Assembly: GCA_025128135.1 (NCBI GenBank)
Contig: JAHLYW010000043.1
Location: 103,280-167,279, forward strand
From: Synechococcus sp. CS-1325
Lineage (GTDB): Bacteria; Cyanobacteriota; Cyanobacteriia; PCC-6307; Cyanobiaceae
Direction of reading: 5' to 3'
DNA length: 64,000 bases
A program made the translations under genes and the position numbers. The notes below the pieces were generated by a model, which did not search any database, had not been told where the DNA came from, and saw nothing but the letters and a program-made list of their open reading frames with translations. Shown one piece after another: positions 1-8,497 of the stretch. Position 1 is the first letter of the stretch, and every line of letters starts with the position of its first letter.

Positions 1-82
1 TCACCCAGACCCGCGCCCCCCCCGGCAGAACCAGCTTGGGCACAGCCAGCCTGGGCAGAACCAGCTTGGGACGTCTGATCAT
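1..82 (-). CDS. 5' end of an unidentified gene, cut by the window edge
   Basis: An ATG at 82 overlaps the larC stop codon by 4 bp (ATGA), so this is very likely the next gene of the larC operon, running off the left edge. Only 27 codons are visible. They encode a basic and hydrophobic N-terminus that begins MIRR and continues with three five-residue units, PKLVL-PRLAV-PKLVL, made by three tandem 15-bp DNA repeats. No stop occurs before the edge. The product cannot be identified from so short a stretch. Confidence 0.6.
   Translation of the reverse strand, partial: MIRRPKLVLPRLAVPKLVLPGGARVWV
26..70. repeat. Three tandem 15-bp units
   Basis: Units lie at 26-40, 41-55 and 56-70. The first and third are identical (cagaaccagcttggg) and the middle one differs at three positions. 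The period is a multiple of three, so on the minus strand it reads as a repeated pentapeptide at the N-terminus of the edge gene. Confidence 0.8.
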
Positions 83-1323
83 CGGGCCGCGTCGCTGCTG
101 GGATCTGGATTGTCGCCGGCCAGGGCGCGCAGCGCCGCTTCCCGCACCTCCTGCAAGCTCAGGCCATGGGCCCTGGCCAGGGAGGCCAGGTCGTCGTGTT
201 CAGGCTTGGAACGGTGGCTGCCATCCGGCAGGGTGACCCACTTGATCCGCACCTCTCCCCAGGCCGTACTCACCTGTCGCTGCAGGCGCGGCAGACACCA
301 GCGCTGCTCCAGGTGCTCACGCACCCCCAGGCTGCTGCCATGGCGCCACCAGATCGCCCGCAACGCAGCAGCCCGCTCCGGCTGGGCCACAACCGTGAGC
401 AACACGCCGCATCGGCCCTTTTTCATCTGCACCGCCTGGCTGTAGACCTCCAGTGCTTCTGCCGCACGCAACTCTTCAACCAGAAAGGCGAGATCCTCGG
501 CCGTGGCGTCGTCAATCTGGGCCTGCTGCAGCAACACCGTTTCCAGAATCGGCCGGGCAGCCGGGACCAGCTCCGCTCCCTCCGGTTCCATGGCTTCCGC
601 TGCCAGCCAAAGCCGCAGCAGGTTTGGACGATCCAGCTGACGGTGGCCGAGGCCGATCCCCACAGCCGACGGCACCATGGCGGGGGCCGGCCCGAAACCG
701 TCCACCCAGGCTGCGATCAGTGCCATTCCCGTGGGCGTGGTGAGTTCACCGGCGGGCCGGCCATCCCCGCCGGCCAGGGGAACGCGATGGCGGCGGGCCA
801 GCTCCAGCACCGCCGGCGCCGGCAGGGGCAGCAGGCCGTGGGCTGTCGCCACCACACCATGACCGGCCGGCGGCGGGGCACAGATCAGGCGGTCCACCTG
901 GAAATGGAGCAGGCCGGCGCAGACCCCCACCACATCAACCAGGGCATCCACGGCCCCCACTTCATGAAAATGCACGCGCTCAGGCGGGTGGCCATGCACG
1001 GCGCCCTCCGCCTCGGCCAGCAGCCCGAACACCTCCAATACCTTCTGACGCAACGGCGGCTCGATCGCACTGGAATCGATCTGGCCTCGGAGCTCCAGCC
1101 AGCGACGATGCTCCAGCTGGGGCTCCAGAAGATCCACGCTGAGCCGGCGGCCGCGCAGCCCACCGCTGCGGGCCTCCTCGATCCGCAACCGGTAGGCACC
1201 GCTCAACCCCAGGGCAGCCAGGGGGGCTTCCACCGTCGAGGCAGGCAGTCCCAGATCGAACAGGGCCGCGAGCACCATGTCGCCGGCCACACCCGTGGGG
1301 CAATCGAGATAGGCCAGGGTCAT
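79..1323 (-). CDS. larC: LarC, nickel-pincer cofactor biosynthesis protein
   Basis: LarC (DUF111 family) is the CTP-dependent cyclometallase that inserts nickel into the pyridinium bis-thiocarboxylate pincer cofactor used by lactate racemase and related enzymes. The 414-residue protein starts at ATG 1323 with the family opening LDCPTGVAGDM. It has the metal-site-like segment HFHEVGAVDALVDVVG in its first half and the C-terminal region beginning KKGRCGVLLTVV. The reading frame extends upstream, but that part lacks family character and would overlap the neighbouring gene. In some bacteria larC is made by a programmed frameshift; here it is one uninterrupted frame. It follows the M41-like gene by 4 bp and overlaps the edge gene by 4 bp. 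LarB and LarE are not seen here. Confidence 0.93.
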   Translation of the reverse strand: MTLAYLDCPTGVAGDMVLAALFDLGLPASTVEAPLAALGLSGAYRLRIEEARSGGLRGRRLSVDLLEPQLEHRRWLELRGQIDSSAIEPPLRQKVLEVFGLLAEAEGAVHGHPPERVHFHEVGAVDALVDVVGVCAGLLHFQVDRLICAPPPAGHGVVATAHGLLPLPAPAVLELARRHRVPLAGGDGRPAGELTTPTGMALIAAWVDGFGPAPAMVPSAVGIGLGHRQLDRPNLLRLWLAAEAMEPEGAELVPAARPILETVLLQQAQIDDATAEDLAFLVEELRAAEALEVYSQAVQMKKGRCGVLLTVVAQPERAAALRAIWWRHGSSLGVREHLEQRWCLPRLQRQVSTAWGEVRIKWVTLPDGSHRSKPEHDDLASLARAHGLSLQEVREAALRALAGDNPDPSSDAAR

Positions 1324-1327
1324 GGCG

Positions 1328-2014
1328 TCAGCGCAACAACCGGGGGGCGCCGGAGAGCAGATGCTCGGCGCGCTCCTCAAGGCGAGGCTGCTCCCGTCGC
1401 AGCCATTGCTCCACTTCCCGCCGGGCCCGGCGTTGTTCCAGCTGGGCGGTGGCCACATCAAAGCCCGACAATCCCCAGAGGCGGCCGAGCAGGGCCCGGT
1501 CATCACCGCCACCGCGGGAGCGGCCGTAGATCAGGCTTTCGGCTGCCATGCCGGCCTGCAGCACCCGGCTCCAGCGGCGCAGATCTTCAGCGGCCAGTTT
1601 GGCGTGGGCGGGAATCTCGAACTCCGTGCTGCCGCTGGCCCGCAATCCGGCCTGCAGGCAGGCGAGGCTGCCGACAAGCACCCGTCGAATCGGGAGGTCG
1701 TTCTGCTCGGCCAGCAGGGAATGGCCCGCCTCGTGGATCGCAATCCGCCGCAGCCGCTGCCGGCCACCGGGCAGGGCTTCAGCCAGCAGATGGCCGCCCC
1801 TGCCACCGAAACGGGCCGCATCCACCGTGAGACCAACCAGTCCAGCACCGACCGCCAGACTGGTCAGCCAGGGGGAGATCCCCAACACCGGCCCGAGCAC
1901 CGCCAGGCCTGTGCCAGCAGCCACCACGATCCCCGCCGTCAGCGTGCTGATCGAGCCATCGCCGGGATCCGGAGCTGGAACCCTTGGCGTGGAGCTGGAT
2001 TCGGGATGGTCCAC
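1328..2014 (-). CDS. M41-like membrane zinc peptidase without an AAA domain
   Basis: The 228-residue protein has two hydrophobic stretches near residues 23-65, likely a membrane hairpin. These are followed by HEAGHS at about residues 94-99, the HExxH zinc signature of the FtsH (M41) peptidase. No Walker A or B motifs are present, so this is not an FtsH ATPase but a stand-alone M41-like domain. Homologous proteins without the ATPase are known in cyanobacteria and plastids. The C-terminal half is arginine-rich and helical. It lies between a conserved hypothetical gene (9 bp upstream) and larC (4 bp downstream), all on the minus strand. The substrate is unknown; membrane-bound proteolysis is inferred from the zinc motif only. 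Confidence 0.72.
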   Translation of the reverse strand: MDHPESSSTPRVPAPDPGDGSISTLTAGIVVAAGTGLAVLGPVLGISPWLTSLAVGAGLVGLTVDAARFGGRGGHLLAEALPGGRQRLRRIAIHEAGHSLLAEQNDLPIRRVLVGSLACLQAGLRASGSTEFEIPAHAKLAAEDLRRWSRVLQAGMAAESLIYGRSRGGGDDRALLGRLWGLSGFDVATAQLEQRRARREVEQWLRREQPRLEERAEHLLSGAPRLLR

Positions 2015-2023
2015 AGAACGACC

Positions 2024-2755
2024 TCAGCTCCCCGGCCGAATGATCGCCGTGCGGCGGCCGCCAGGGGGCAGGGCCTCACCCCGGCTGATCGGATTCCTCG
2101 GTGGCTTGCGCTCGCTCCGGTCGGCGCTGCTGCGACCAGAACCGCTGCGATCCTTGCCGCCCCGGTTGCCGCGCTGGGCGACCGGACCGATCACTTCGAA
2201 GCGCTCCACCTCCAGCTGACTGGCCTGACGTCGCAGATCGAGGGAGACGAAATGGCGCAGATGCTCCAGGGGGATCTGGCCGCGCAACTGCAGCTTGAAC
2301 GGTTGCACCCTGGTGCCATCGGCCCGGGGTTTCTGACGCACCTTGATCACCAGGTCACCACTCTCGGGCCGGGTGAAGATCAGCTCGCCGCGCACGGAGA
2401 AGTAGTCATCCCCTTCCGGAAGGCTGTCCTCTGGGGGCTTGTCATCGGCCGGGGGTGACTCGACGGCATCGAGGGTGCTGGGCTCCCACACCCCCACCAT
2501 CTGGAGATGGAGGCTGCCAGGCTCGCGAATGCGGGGATACACCACCCAGAGATGGGGGCTGGCCATGTCGAGATGGCGACGCACCAGGCTGAGAACCCTG
2601 CCCAGCACAACCGCTTCGATCGCTGTGCCATCGGCGGTGTGGATCAGGCCACGGGTGGGCTGCTCCGCATCGGTTGGAACGTACTGGCCGCGAACCACGC
2701 CAATGGCCCGGTACTGCATCGGTTCGGTGACCGGGGAAATCGGATGGTGACGCAT
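2024..2755 (-). CDS. Conserved cyanobacterial protein of unknown function
   Basis: This 243-residue soluble protein contains an N-terminal segment starting near YRAIGVVRGQY and continuing to HLWVVYPR, a pattern I recognise from conserved picocyanobacterial hypothetical proteins. The second half is basic and ends in an Arg/Ser/Gly-rich tail, which could suit nucleic-acid binding. I place the start at ATG 2755; ATG 2719 and ATG 2839 are alternatives. The upstream frame continues to 2974 but runs through the divergent TPR gene and is not protein-like. No enzyme motif is visible. It is the first gene of the minus-strand run leading to larC. Confidence 0.65.
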   Translation of the reverse strand: MRHHPISPVTEPMQYRAIGVVRGQYVPTDAEQPTRGLIHTADGTAIEAVVLGRVLSLVRRHLDMASPHLWVVYPRIREPGSLHLQMVGVWEPSTLDAVESPPADDKPPEDSLPEGDDYFSVRGELIFTRPESGDLVIKVRQKPRADGTRVQPFKLQLRGQIPLEHLRHFVSLDLRRQASQLEVERFEVIGPVAQRGNRGGKDRSGSGRSSADRSERKPPRNPISRGEALPPGGRRTAIIRPGS

Positions 2756-2837
2756 CTTCAGGGGGGGCAACCATTGGCCCGTGCCGCAATCTAGCCAGGC
2801 CTCCAGGGGCCAGACTTGACTGAACTCCGATCGATCC

Positions 2838-3725
2838 ATGGCTTCCCGACTGAGTGTCGGCCGCATCGTTGCCGCCCGCCGGGGGCTCTGGCTTGCTGCG
2901 GCAGGCCTGGCCCTTTCGCTCGGCGGACTGGGGGCGGGCTGGTGGCTGGCCCAGCGTGACCCTGCCCCCGCCAATGCCGATCGATCCCGGCTGGAGGCTC
3001 AGAAGCAGGTGGCCCTGCTCAAGGCCGACCTTGCCCGGGGCAACGCCACCCAGGGGCAGCAGCAACGGTTGCTGGAACTCCTGCTGGCCCTGCAGTCCAA
3101 TGCCGAAGCCACCGTTCTGCTGGAGCGGATGGCCGATCAGCAACCCGACCGCTGGCCGCTGCGGCTGATGCTGGCCGAATTGCGCCGTGCCCAGAATGAC
3201 CGCAGCGGTGCCGAGCGGGAAGTGCGGCAGCTGCTCAACATGAATCCTGAGCGGATCGAAGCCCTCCAGTTGATGGCCCTGCTGCAGTGGGAGCAGGGCC
3301 AGGGAGAAGCGGCCCAGGCGCAGCTGCAGGCCCAACTGCAGAAAGCCTCGTTGCCCCAGCTGAAGCCCCAGGCCCTCCCGATCGGCCTGCTGCTTGGAGA
3401 CCTGCGCCAGCGGCGCGGCCAGCTCGCTGAAGCCGACGCCCTCTACCAGAGCCTGGCCAGAAGCTTCCCGAGTGACCCCAGACCCGTGCTGGCCAGGGCC
3501 TTGCTGAAGCAGCAGCAGGGGCAGACCCAGGCCGCTCTCGCCATCCTGGCCGAAGCGCGGCGACGGCAACCGGATCGCCAGGATGCCCGCCTCGATCAGG
3601 TGGCCGCAGCCTGGGGGCTGGCGCCCTTGCGCAGCCCCGCCAGCGGCCAGCCTCCTAAGGACCCTTCATCCCCGCCGATCCAGGGGTCTGGCCTGCCGGC
3701 ACCGTCTTCACCTCCAGCTCCCTGA
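2838..3725 (+). CDS. Membrane-anchored TPR-repeat protein
   Basis: The 295-residue protein begins with a basic stretch and one strong hydrophobic segment (about residues 16-40), consistent with a signal anchor. The remainder is Ala/Gln/Leu-rich helical sequence with tetratricopeptide-like units around residues 60-250 and a Pro/Ser-rich C-terminal tail. Such proteins are scaffolds, often in envelope or secretion complexes; no enzymatic motif is present. It is divergent from the conserved hypothetical gene ending at 2024. Its last 71 bp overlap the convergent small secreted-protein gene. Confidence 0.75.
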   Translation: MASRLSVGRIVAARRGLWLAAAGLALSLGGLGAGWWLAQRDPAPANADRSRLEAQKQVALLKADLARGNATQGQQQRLLELLLALQSNAEATVLLERMADQQPDRWPLRLMLAELRRAQNDRSGAEREVRQLLNMNPERIEALQLMALLQWEQGQGEAAQAQLQAQLQKASLPQLKPQALPIGLLLGDLRQRRGQLAEADALYQSLARSFPSDPRPVLARALLKQQQGQTQAALAILAEARRRQPDRQDARLDQVAAAWGLAPLRSPASGQPPKDPSSPPIQGSGLPAPSSPPAP

Positions 3726-3975
3726 GCGCCCGATCAATGGCATCGCCGGGGTCGGTGGCGTTATCGAGTGCCTGACCGCGGCGAATCCGGTTCATCAGCT
3801 CGATCGGGTTGGTGGTGTTGAGAATTCCCTTGTTCTGATCGGGGCCGTAGTCGTAGAGCTGCTTCTCCTGCACCGACTGACCGGCTCCGAACCCATCGGC
3901 GCGCACGATCCCCGGCACCACGATCACAGCGGCGGCCAGCAAGGCAACAGCACGGAAGGCCAGGGGAGGCGCCAT
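3655..3975 (-). CDS. Small secreted protein, cyanobacterial type
   Basis: The 106-residue product has a clear signal peptide (hydrophobic core ALLAAAVIVVPG, cleavage near VRADG). The mature part contains YDYGPDQNKGILNTTNPIE and a region predicted to be helical near residues 65-90. I recognise this as the type of small conserved thylakoid or periplasmic protein common in cyanobacteria, but know no function. It overlaps the end of the convergent TPR gene by 71 bp, and a divergent gap of 63 bp separates it from xthA. Confidence 0.62.
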   Translation of the reverse strand: MAPPLAFRAVALLAAAVIVVPGIVRADGFGAGQSVQEKQLYDYGPDQNKGILNTTNPIELMNRIRRGQALDNATDPGDAIDRALRELEVKTVPAGQTPGSAGMKGP

Positions 3976-4038
3976 GGCGAGGCAGGCATCAACGGGATCC
4001 GATGCTAGGGCTCTTCGCCAGCCGCTCTCGTTCAGGCC

Positions 4039-4947
4039 ATGCGCATCGCCACCTGGAATGTGAACTCCGTCCGCACCCGGCTGGCCCAGGTGCTGGCCTG
4101 GCTGGAGCGGCAGAACCCTGATCTGCTCTGCCTGCAGGAAACCAAGGTGGAGGACCGGCTGTTTCCCGCCGAGGCCTTCCGGTCCCTGGGTTACGACGTG
4201 GCGATCAGTGGCCAGAAGGCCTACAACGGCGTGGCCCTGCTCAGCCGGTTGCCCCTCGAAGATGTGCAGGTGGGTCTGGCGGCCCTGTTGCCCGAGGATG
4301 CTGACGCCAGACGGTTGAGCGAGCAGAAGCGGGTGATCAGCGCCCGGGTGGCGGGCGTGAGGGTGCTCAACCTTTATGTCCCGAACGGCTCAGGACTGGG
4401 CAGCGAAAAGTATGGCTACAAGCTGGAGTGGCTGGCCTGCCTGGGCCGCTACCTGGCCGTCCAGGCGGAGCGGGGCGAAGAGCTGTGCGTGCTGGGAGAT
4501 TTCAACATCGCCCTCGAAGACCGCGACATCCACGATCCGGCCCGCCTCAGCGGCGGGATCATGGCCAGCACGGCCGAGCGCCAGGCGCTGCAGGCGGCCC
4601 TGGGTGGAGATCTCCATGACGTCTTCCGGCTGTTCGAGCCAGCCGGCAACCACTGGAGCTGGTGGGACTACCGCAGCGGCGCCTGGGACCGGGACCGGGG
4701 CTGGCGCATTGATCACATCTATCTCAGTGAGAGCCTGCTGGCCTGGGCCACCGGCTGTGCGATCGACAAGGTGGTGCGGGGCCAGGAGCAACCCAGCGAT
4801 CATGCGCCGGTGCTGGTGAATCTCCAGCTCCCCGAGGATGACGACGACAACGACAACGACAACGACGATCACGGTGACGGTGACGATCACGGGGCCGATC
4901 TGGACGGCGGCTTCAGCTTCCAGACCAGCCCGATGGCCGGGTGCTGA
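4039..4947 (+). CDS. xthA: Exodeoxyribonuclease III
   Basis: Exonuclease III / AP endonuclease of base-excision repair. The 302-residue protein carries the endonuclease/exonuclease/phosphatase-fold motifs in order: WNVNSVRTRL at the N-terminus, LQETKVED (catalytic Glu near residue 34), NLYVPNGS, GDFNIA, WSWWDYRS, WRIDHIY and SDHAPV (catalytic His). The core is about 268 residues, the usual size for XthA. The last 30 or so residues are an Asp/Asn/Gly/His-rich tail encoded by short tandem repeats, not part of the fold. The ATG at 4039 gives the canonical MRIATWN start. It overlaps nothing upstream and stands alone. Confidence 0.96.
   Translation: MRIATWNVNSVRTRLAQVLAWLERQNPDLLCLQETKVEDRLFPAEAFRSLGYDVAISGQKAYNGVALLSRLPLEDVQVGLAALLPEDADARRLSEQKRVISARVAGVRVLNLYVPNGSGLGSEKYGYKLEWLACLGRYLAVQAERGEELCVLGDFNIALEDRDIHDPARLSGGIMASTAERQALQAALGGDLHDVFRLFEPAGNHWSWWDYRSGAWDRDRGWRIDHIYLSESLLAWATGCAIDKVVRGQEQPSDHAPVLVNLQLPEDDDDNDNDNDDHGDGDDHGADLDGGFSFQTSPMAGC
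4838..4890 (+). repeat. Asp/Asn-coding short tandem repeats in the xthA tail
   Basis: Near-perfect gacgac / gacaac / ggtgac hexamer repeats extend the xthA reading frame past the last catalytic motif. They encode an acidic Asp/Asn/His/Gly tract and look like a replication-slippage product kept in frame. Confidence 0.8.
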
Positions 4948-5009
4948 GCGCAGACAGGGGCGGCTCGGCGCCTGCTGAGAGCCCTAAGGTTGGCGCCAAA
5001 ACAATCCCG

Positions 5010-5510
5010 ATGCTCAACAGCGATCTGAATCGTCGTTCACAGCGGCTCAGGCCGAATCAATCCTGGCTGAGCCTGGCGGCCGTGCTGGCGCTGGGCTGGT
5101 CGACGGGCGCCCAGGCCGAACCCGTCTGCACCTTCCTGATGCCCCTGGGCGGCAGCGGCGATCCGGTGGTGGCGAAGCGGGTGGGGCCAGGTCGGTTGCT
5201 GGGCCGTACCAACTGGAACACCGACTTCATCGTGGACAGACCCTTCACGAGCTATCGGTTCTTCTTCACCGCCACCTCCACCGACCCGGCCACCTACCCG
5301 GTTCGGGGCTACATGCGCTTCACCGATGGCGCCAGCCTGCGCCTGTTCGACGTGACGATTTCACCGCCGGAGGGGACAGGCCGCATGTTCGGCCCCTTCC
5401 CGGCGATCCCCGGTCGCCGCACCAGCCTGATGAACTTCCACATCGGATCGAGTTCCCAGCCCGGTGCCCTGGGCTTCAGCTATCGCATTTCCGTGCAGGG
5501 CTGCAACTGA
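5010..5510 (+). CDS. Secreted protein of unknown function
   Basis: The 166-residue product starting at ATG 5010 has an N-terminal signal peptide (hydrophobic core around LSLAAVLALGW, cleavage likely after AQA). The mature domain begins EPVCTFLMPLGG, is beta-rich, and ends with a cysteine close to the C-terminus (VQGCN), so a disulphide between Cys near the start and the end is plausible. The frame extends upstream to 4941 inside xthA, but the hydrophobic leader favours the later start. No family was recognised. Confidence 0.6.
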   Translation: MLNSDLNRRSQRLRPNQSWLSLAAVLALGWSTGAQAEPVCTFLMPLGGSGDPVVAKRVGPGRLLGRTNWNTDFIVDRPFTSYRFFFTATSTDPATYPVRGYMRFTDGASLRLFDVTISPPEGTGRMFGPFPAIPGRRTSLMNFHIGSSSQPGALGFSYRISVQGCN

Positions 5511-5515
5511 ACGGG

Positions 5516-5923
5516 TTACCAGTTCCGGAAAACGCCACCGCGGGGGACAGCGTTGACAAAGCCGCCGCCGCCATAGGCCCCATTCACGAAGCCACCGCCG
5601 CCGTTAACGAAACCTCGGCTGCCGCCTCCGTAATAGGGGTGACCGTTGACGAAGCCGCCCCCGCCGGGACCGCGTACGGCGCCGCCGTAGCGACCATTGG
5701 CGAAACCGGCGGCGAGTTGCTGGTCACCGCTGGGTGAAGCCGGATCATCGATCACACCCTGCCTCTGTCGCAGGGCGGCGGCGATACGGCTCAGCCGTTG
5801 CTCGATCGTGCCGTCGGGGCCAGCGAACGCCGGCGGGCTGCCGGCGGCCTGGCCCTGCGGCGCGCTGAGCACGGTGAGGGAAACCAGCAGGCCGAGCATG
5901 CCGGCACGGGAGGTGATCGTCAT
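5516..5923 (-). CDS. grrA: GrrA-family glycine-rich RiPP precursor with F-x-N repeats
   Basis: The 135-residue protein has a signal-like hydrophobic N-terminus (about residues 8-26), a leader-like middle (about 30-72) and a Gly-rich C-terminal half. That half contains F-x-N units at about residues 74-76 (FAN), 91-93, 105-107, 112-114 and 122-124 (FVN) and 132-134 (FRN), ending in W. This matches the GrrA/OscA-type precursors that radical-SAM enzymes (GrrM and other three-residue cyclophane-forming enzymes) crosslink between the aromatic ring and the Asn side chain. Its ATG overlaps the grrP stop by 4 bp, so the two are translationally coupled. No radical-SAM gene is present nearby. The family call rests on repeat architecture and the grrP partner; crosslinking here is inferred. 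Confidence 0.85.
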   Translation of the reverse strand: MTITSRAGMLGLLVSLTVLSAPQGQAAGSPPAFAGPDGTIEQRLSRIAAALRQRQGVIDDPASPSGDQQLAAGFANGRYGGAVRGPGGGGFVNGHPYYGGGSRGFVNGGGGFVNGAYGGGGFVNAVPRGGVFRNW

Positions 5924-6873
5924 GGGGCTTGCACCGACGGAGTGGCAGAGGACGTTGCTGGAACCAGGATCTGTTCGTGGTTGAGCAACACGGTCTGAAA
6001 GTAATCCTTGATCAGCTGGGGAGGAAGGCCGAGCATTCCCTCGGGGCCCAGCCACCGGTTGACCAGCTGCACATCCGCCTTGTTGTCGTTGAGGTAGCCC
6101 TGGATCAGCTTCGCCACGGCCAGATTGGCGAGATTGCGGAACGTGGAATTGTTCTCCGGCAGCATGCACCCCACGGCATAGCGTGCCAGGGGCGCCTCCG
6201 GCACGAGTGCAAATCCCTGGGCACCCTTGCGTTGCAGGGCGGCGGCGACCAGGAGCGAATCGCCAGCCACAGCATCGAGCTGACCGGCGACCAACTGGCT
6301 GACCCCTTCATTCAGGCCAGCCACGGGCACCCGCACCGCCCTGGGCTGCAGAGCCTTGATCGCCCGATCCCCGAGCGAATCGGCAACAACCCCCACACGC
6401 TTGCCCAGCAAGGAATCGGCGCTGCCGCTGAGCCGCCCCTGCGGGGTGAGCATGCGGATGCCGGAAAGGCTGAACGGCAGGGTGAAATCAACGAACATCT
6501 CCCGCTCCCAGGTGAACTGGGCGCCGCAGACAAGATCAACTTCGCCTGTCTTCACCTGGCGGAAGAGCGTGGCCGGATCATTCACCGGCTGCACATCCAG
6601 GGTGATCGGTTTGCCGAGATAGCGGGACACTTCGGCGGCGATCCGCTCCGCAACGGCGATTCCGTAGCCCGTCGGCTGTTGCTTCTCGTTGAGGAAGGAG
6701 TAAGGGGCCAGGTTGGTCGGCCCACCCAGGCTGATCACCCCGGTGCGGGCCGCCCGCTCGATCACCGTTTCCGCCCTGGCGGTGGAAGGGGTCAGCAGCG
6801 GCACCAGCAGGGCCGCCAGGGCCAGCACCAGGGCACCCGGAGCCGGAATCGGCAAGCTCAGGATCTTCAGCAC
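5920..6873 (-). CDS. grrP: GrrP, periplasmic substrate-binding-like partner of GrrA
   Basis: The 317-residue protein has a signal peptide (ALVLALAALLVPLL, cleavage near ARA-ET) and a family-3 solute-binding fold: an opening ISLGG strand, LNEKQQPTGYGIAVAERIA, a VDLVCGAQF lobe motif and SLLGKRVGVVADSL in lobe two. No ABC permease or ATPase is adjacent, as expected of the 'orphan' substrate-binding proteins called GrrP that accompany grrA in picocyanobacteria. It may capture or present the RiPP product or a ligand; this is inference. It lies 67 bp after glcD and overlaps grrA by 4 bp on the same strand. Confidence 0.82.
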   Translation of the reverse strand: MLKILSLPIPAPGALVLALAALLVPLLTPSTARAETVIERAARTGVISLGGPTNLAPYSFLNEKQQPTGYGIAVAERIAAEVSRYLGKPITLDVQPVNDPATLFRQVKTGEVDLVCGAQFTWEREMFVDFTLPFSLSGIRMLTPQGRLSGSADSLLGKRVGVVADSLGDRAIKALQPRAVRVPVAGLNEGVSQLVAGQLDAVAGDSLLVAAALQRKGAQGFALVPEAPLARYAVGCMLPENNSTFRNLANLAVAKLIQGYLNDNKADVQLVNRWLGPEGMLGLPPQLIKDYFQTVLLNHEQILVPATSSATPSVQAP

Positions 6874-6940
6874 ACCGAATCAGAGCGGAGAACAACCGAC
6901 TCAGTATGCCAACCCTTCCAGAGCAGCACTGGAGCGGGAT

Positions 6941-8497
6941 TCAGTACACCTCAACTGTTGCGCCGAGCGCGGCGGCATCGGCACCGTTCCCATCTCCGCT
7001 GCCATCGCCGCTGCCATCGCCGGAGAGTGGCAAGCCATCCAGCTGAAGGCCGATCGAACGGCCGCGCCGCGCCGACTCTCCACAGCTACGCGGGGTGGGA
7101 AAGAGCTTGCCGGGGTTGGCCCTGCCTTCGGGATCAAAGGCCCGGCGCACCAGTTGCATCGTGGCCAGATCCTCGGAACTGAACATCCAGTCGAGGTAGC
7201 AGCGCTTATCGGAGCCGACGCCATGCTCACCGGTGATGCTGCCACCGGCGTCGATGCAGAGCCGCAGAATGTCGGCGCCGAGATCCTGAACCCGCTGCAG
7301 CACCCCTGGGCTGCTGGCGTCGTAGAGGATCAGCGGGTGGAGATTGCCGTCACCGGCATGGAACACATTGGCCACTGAAAGGTCATAGGCCCGGCTGAGA
7401 GCTTCGATCGCCGCCAGCGTTCTCGGCAGAGCGCTGCGGGGCACCACCCCATCCTGGACGTAATAGGTGGGCGTGATCCGGCCCACCGCCGCAAAGGCCG
7501 ATTTGCGGCCCTTCCAGAGCTGGGCCCGATCATCTGCACTGCGGGCTCGCCGGATCGAGCGGGCACCCGCCTGGAGGCAAAGCTCAATCGAGCGCTCCGC
7601 CGCAGCCTGCACTTCCTCTGAGCGGCCATCAAGTTCGATCAGCAGCACCGCTGCCGCATCCCGGGGGTATTCGTCGACCCCGAACAGATCATCGACGGCG
7701 TTGATCGTGAAGTTGTCCATGATCTCCATGCCGGCCGGCAGCACCGCAGCGGCCGTCACGGTGCGGACCGCCTCTCCGGCCGCCTCCATGGCGCCGAAAT
7801 CGGCCAGCAGCACCTCGACGGTCTGGGGCTGGGGCAACAGGCGCAGGGTGATCGCGGTGGCGATGCCGAGGGTGCCCTCGCTGCCGATGAACACGCCCCG
7901 CAGATCCAGACCCGGCATCTCCGCCAGCGATCCACCCAGGCTGGTGATGCTGCCGTCGGGCAACACCACCTCCAGCTCCAGCACATGGTTGCTGGTGACG
8001 CCGTACTTGAGGCAGTGCACCCCACCGGCGTTCTCGGCCACGTTGCCGCCGATGCTGCAGACCACCTGGCTGGAGGGATCCGGCGCGTAGTAGAAGCCTT
8101 CACCACTGACCGCCCGGGTCACCCAGCTGTTGATCACACCGGGCTGCACGGTGATGCGCTGGTTCTCGAGATCAACGGCGAGCACCGATCGCATCCGGCT
8201 GGTGACAACCAGCAGGGCCTCCTGCTCCACCACCGCCCCGCCGGAGAGCCCGGTGCCACTGCCCCTGGCCACGAACGGCACCCCCATGGCGTGACAGCAG
8301 CCCAGGATGGCCGCCACCTGCTCGGTGGTTTCCGGCAGCACCACCAAGGGCGGCTCATGGCGGTGCAGGGTGAGGCCGTCGCAGTTGTAAGTGAGCAGTT
8401 CCTGGCGGCGCGCCACCACGGCCCGCTCCGGCAGGATGCGGCGCAGGTGCCGCTCGATCCGCTTCCAGGGGAGCCTCGATGTGCTGGAGGTTTCCAC
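6941..8497 (-). CDS. glcD: Glycolate dehydrogenase, GlcD-like FAD subunit
   Basis: FAD-linked oxidase of the GlcD / lactate dehydrogenase family, which in cyanobacteria oxidises photorespiratory glycolate to glyoxylate. The product has an N-terminal FAD-binding_4 domain with [20 protein letters not shown] and the [10 protein letters not shown] segment, followed by the FAD-oxidase C domain with [12 protein letters not shown] and [10 protein letters not shown]. The upstream frame is open to 8746 but only the sequence after about 8497 resembles the family, so I choose GTG 8497 (518 residues). No ATG lies in the plausible range, so this start is uncertain by a few codons. The C-terminus ends with a Gly/Asp/Ser repeat. 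Divergent from hemL. Confidence 0.88.
   Translation of the reverse strand: METSSTSRLPWKRIERHLRRILPERAVVARRQELLTYNCDGLTLHRHEPPLVVLPETTEQVAAILGCCHAMGVPFVARGSGTGLSGGAVVEQEALLVVTSRMRSVLAVDLENQRITVQPGVINSWVTRAVSGEGFYYAPDPSSQVVCSIGGNVAENAGGVHCLKYGVTSNHVLELEVVLPDGSITSLGGSLAEMPGLDLRGVFIGSEGTLGIATAITLRLLPQPQTVEVLLADFGAMEAAGEAVRTVTAAAVLPAGMEIMDNFTINAVDDLFGVDEYPRDAAAVLLIELDGRSEEVQAAAERSIELCLQAGARSIRRARSADDRAQLWKGRKSAFAAVGRITPTYYVQDGVVPRSALPRTLAAIEALSRAYDLSVANVFHAGDGNLHPLILYDASSPGVLQRVQDLGADILRLCIDAGGSITGEHGVGSDKRCYLDWMFSSEDLATMQLVRRAFDPEGRANPGKLFPTPRSCGESARRGRSIGLQLDGLPLSGDGSGDGSGDGNGADAAALGATVEVY
6990..7025 (-). repeat. Three tandem 12-bp units in the glcD tail
   Basis: Units at 6990-7001, 7002-7013 and 7014-7025 (ccatcgccgctg and variants) encode GDGS/GDGN tetrapeptides just before the C-terminus of GlcD, beyond the conserved domain. 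Confidence 0.75.

Noticed and set aside
166-1830. Long plus-strand open frames opposite larC and the M41-like gene
   Set aside because: They are shadows of the real minus-strand genes, rich in Arg, Gly, Pro and His with no motif, as expected in high-G+C DNA.
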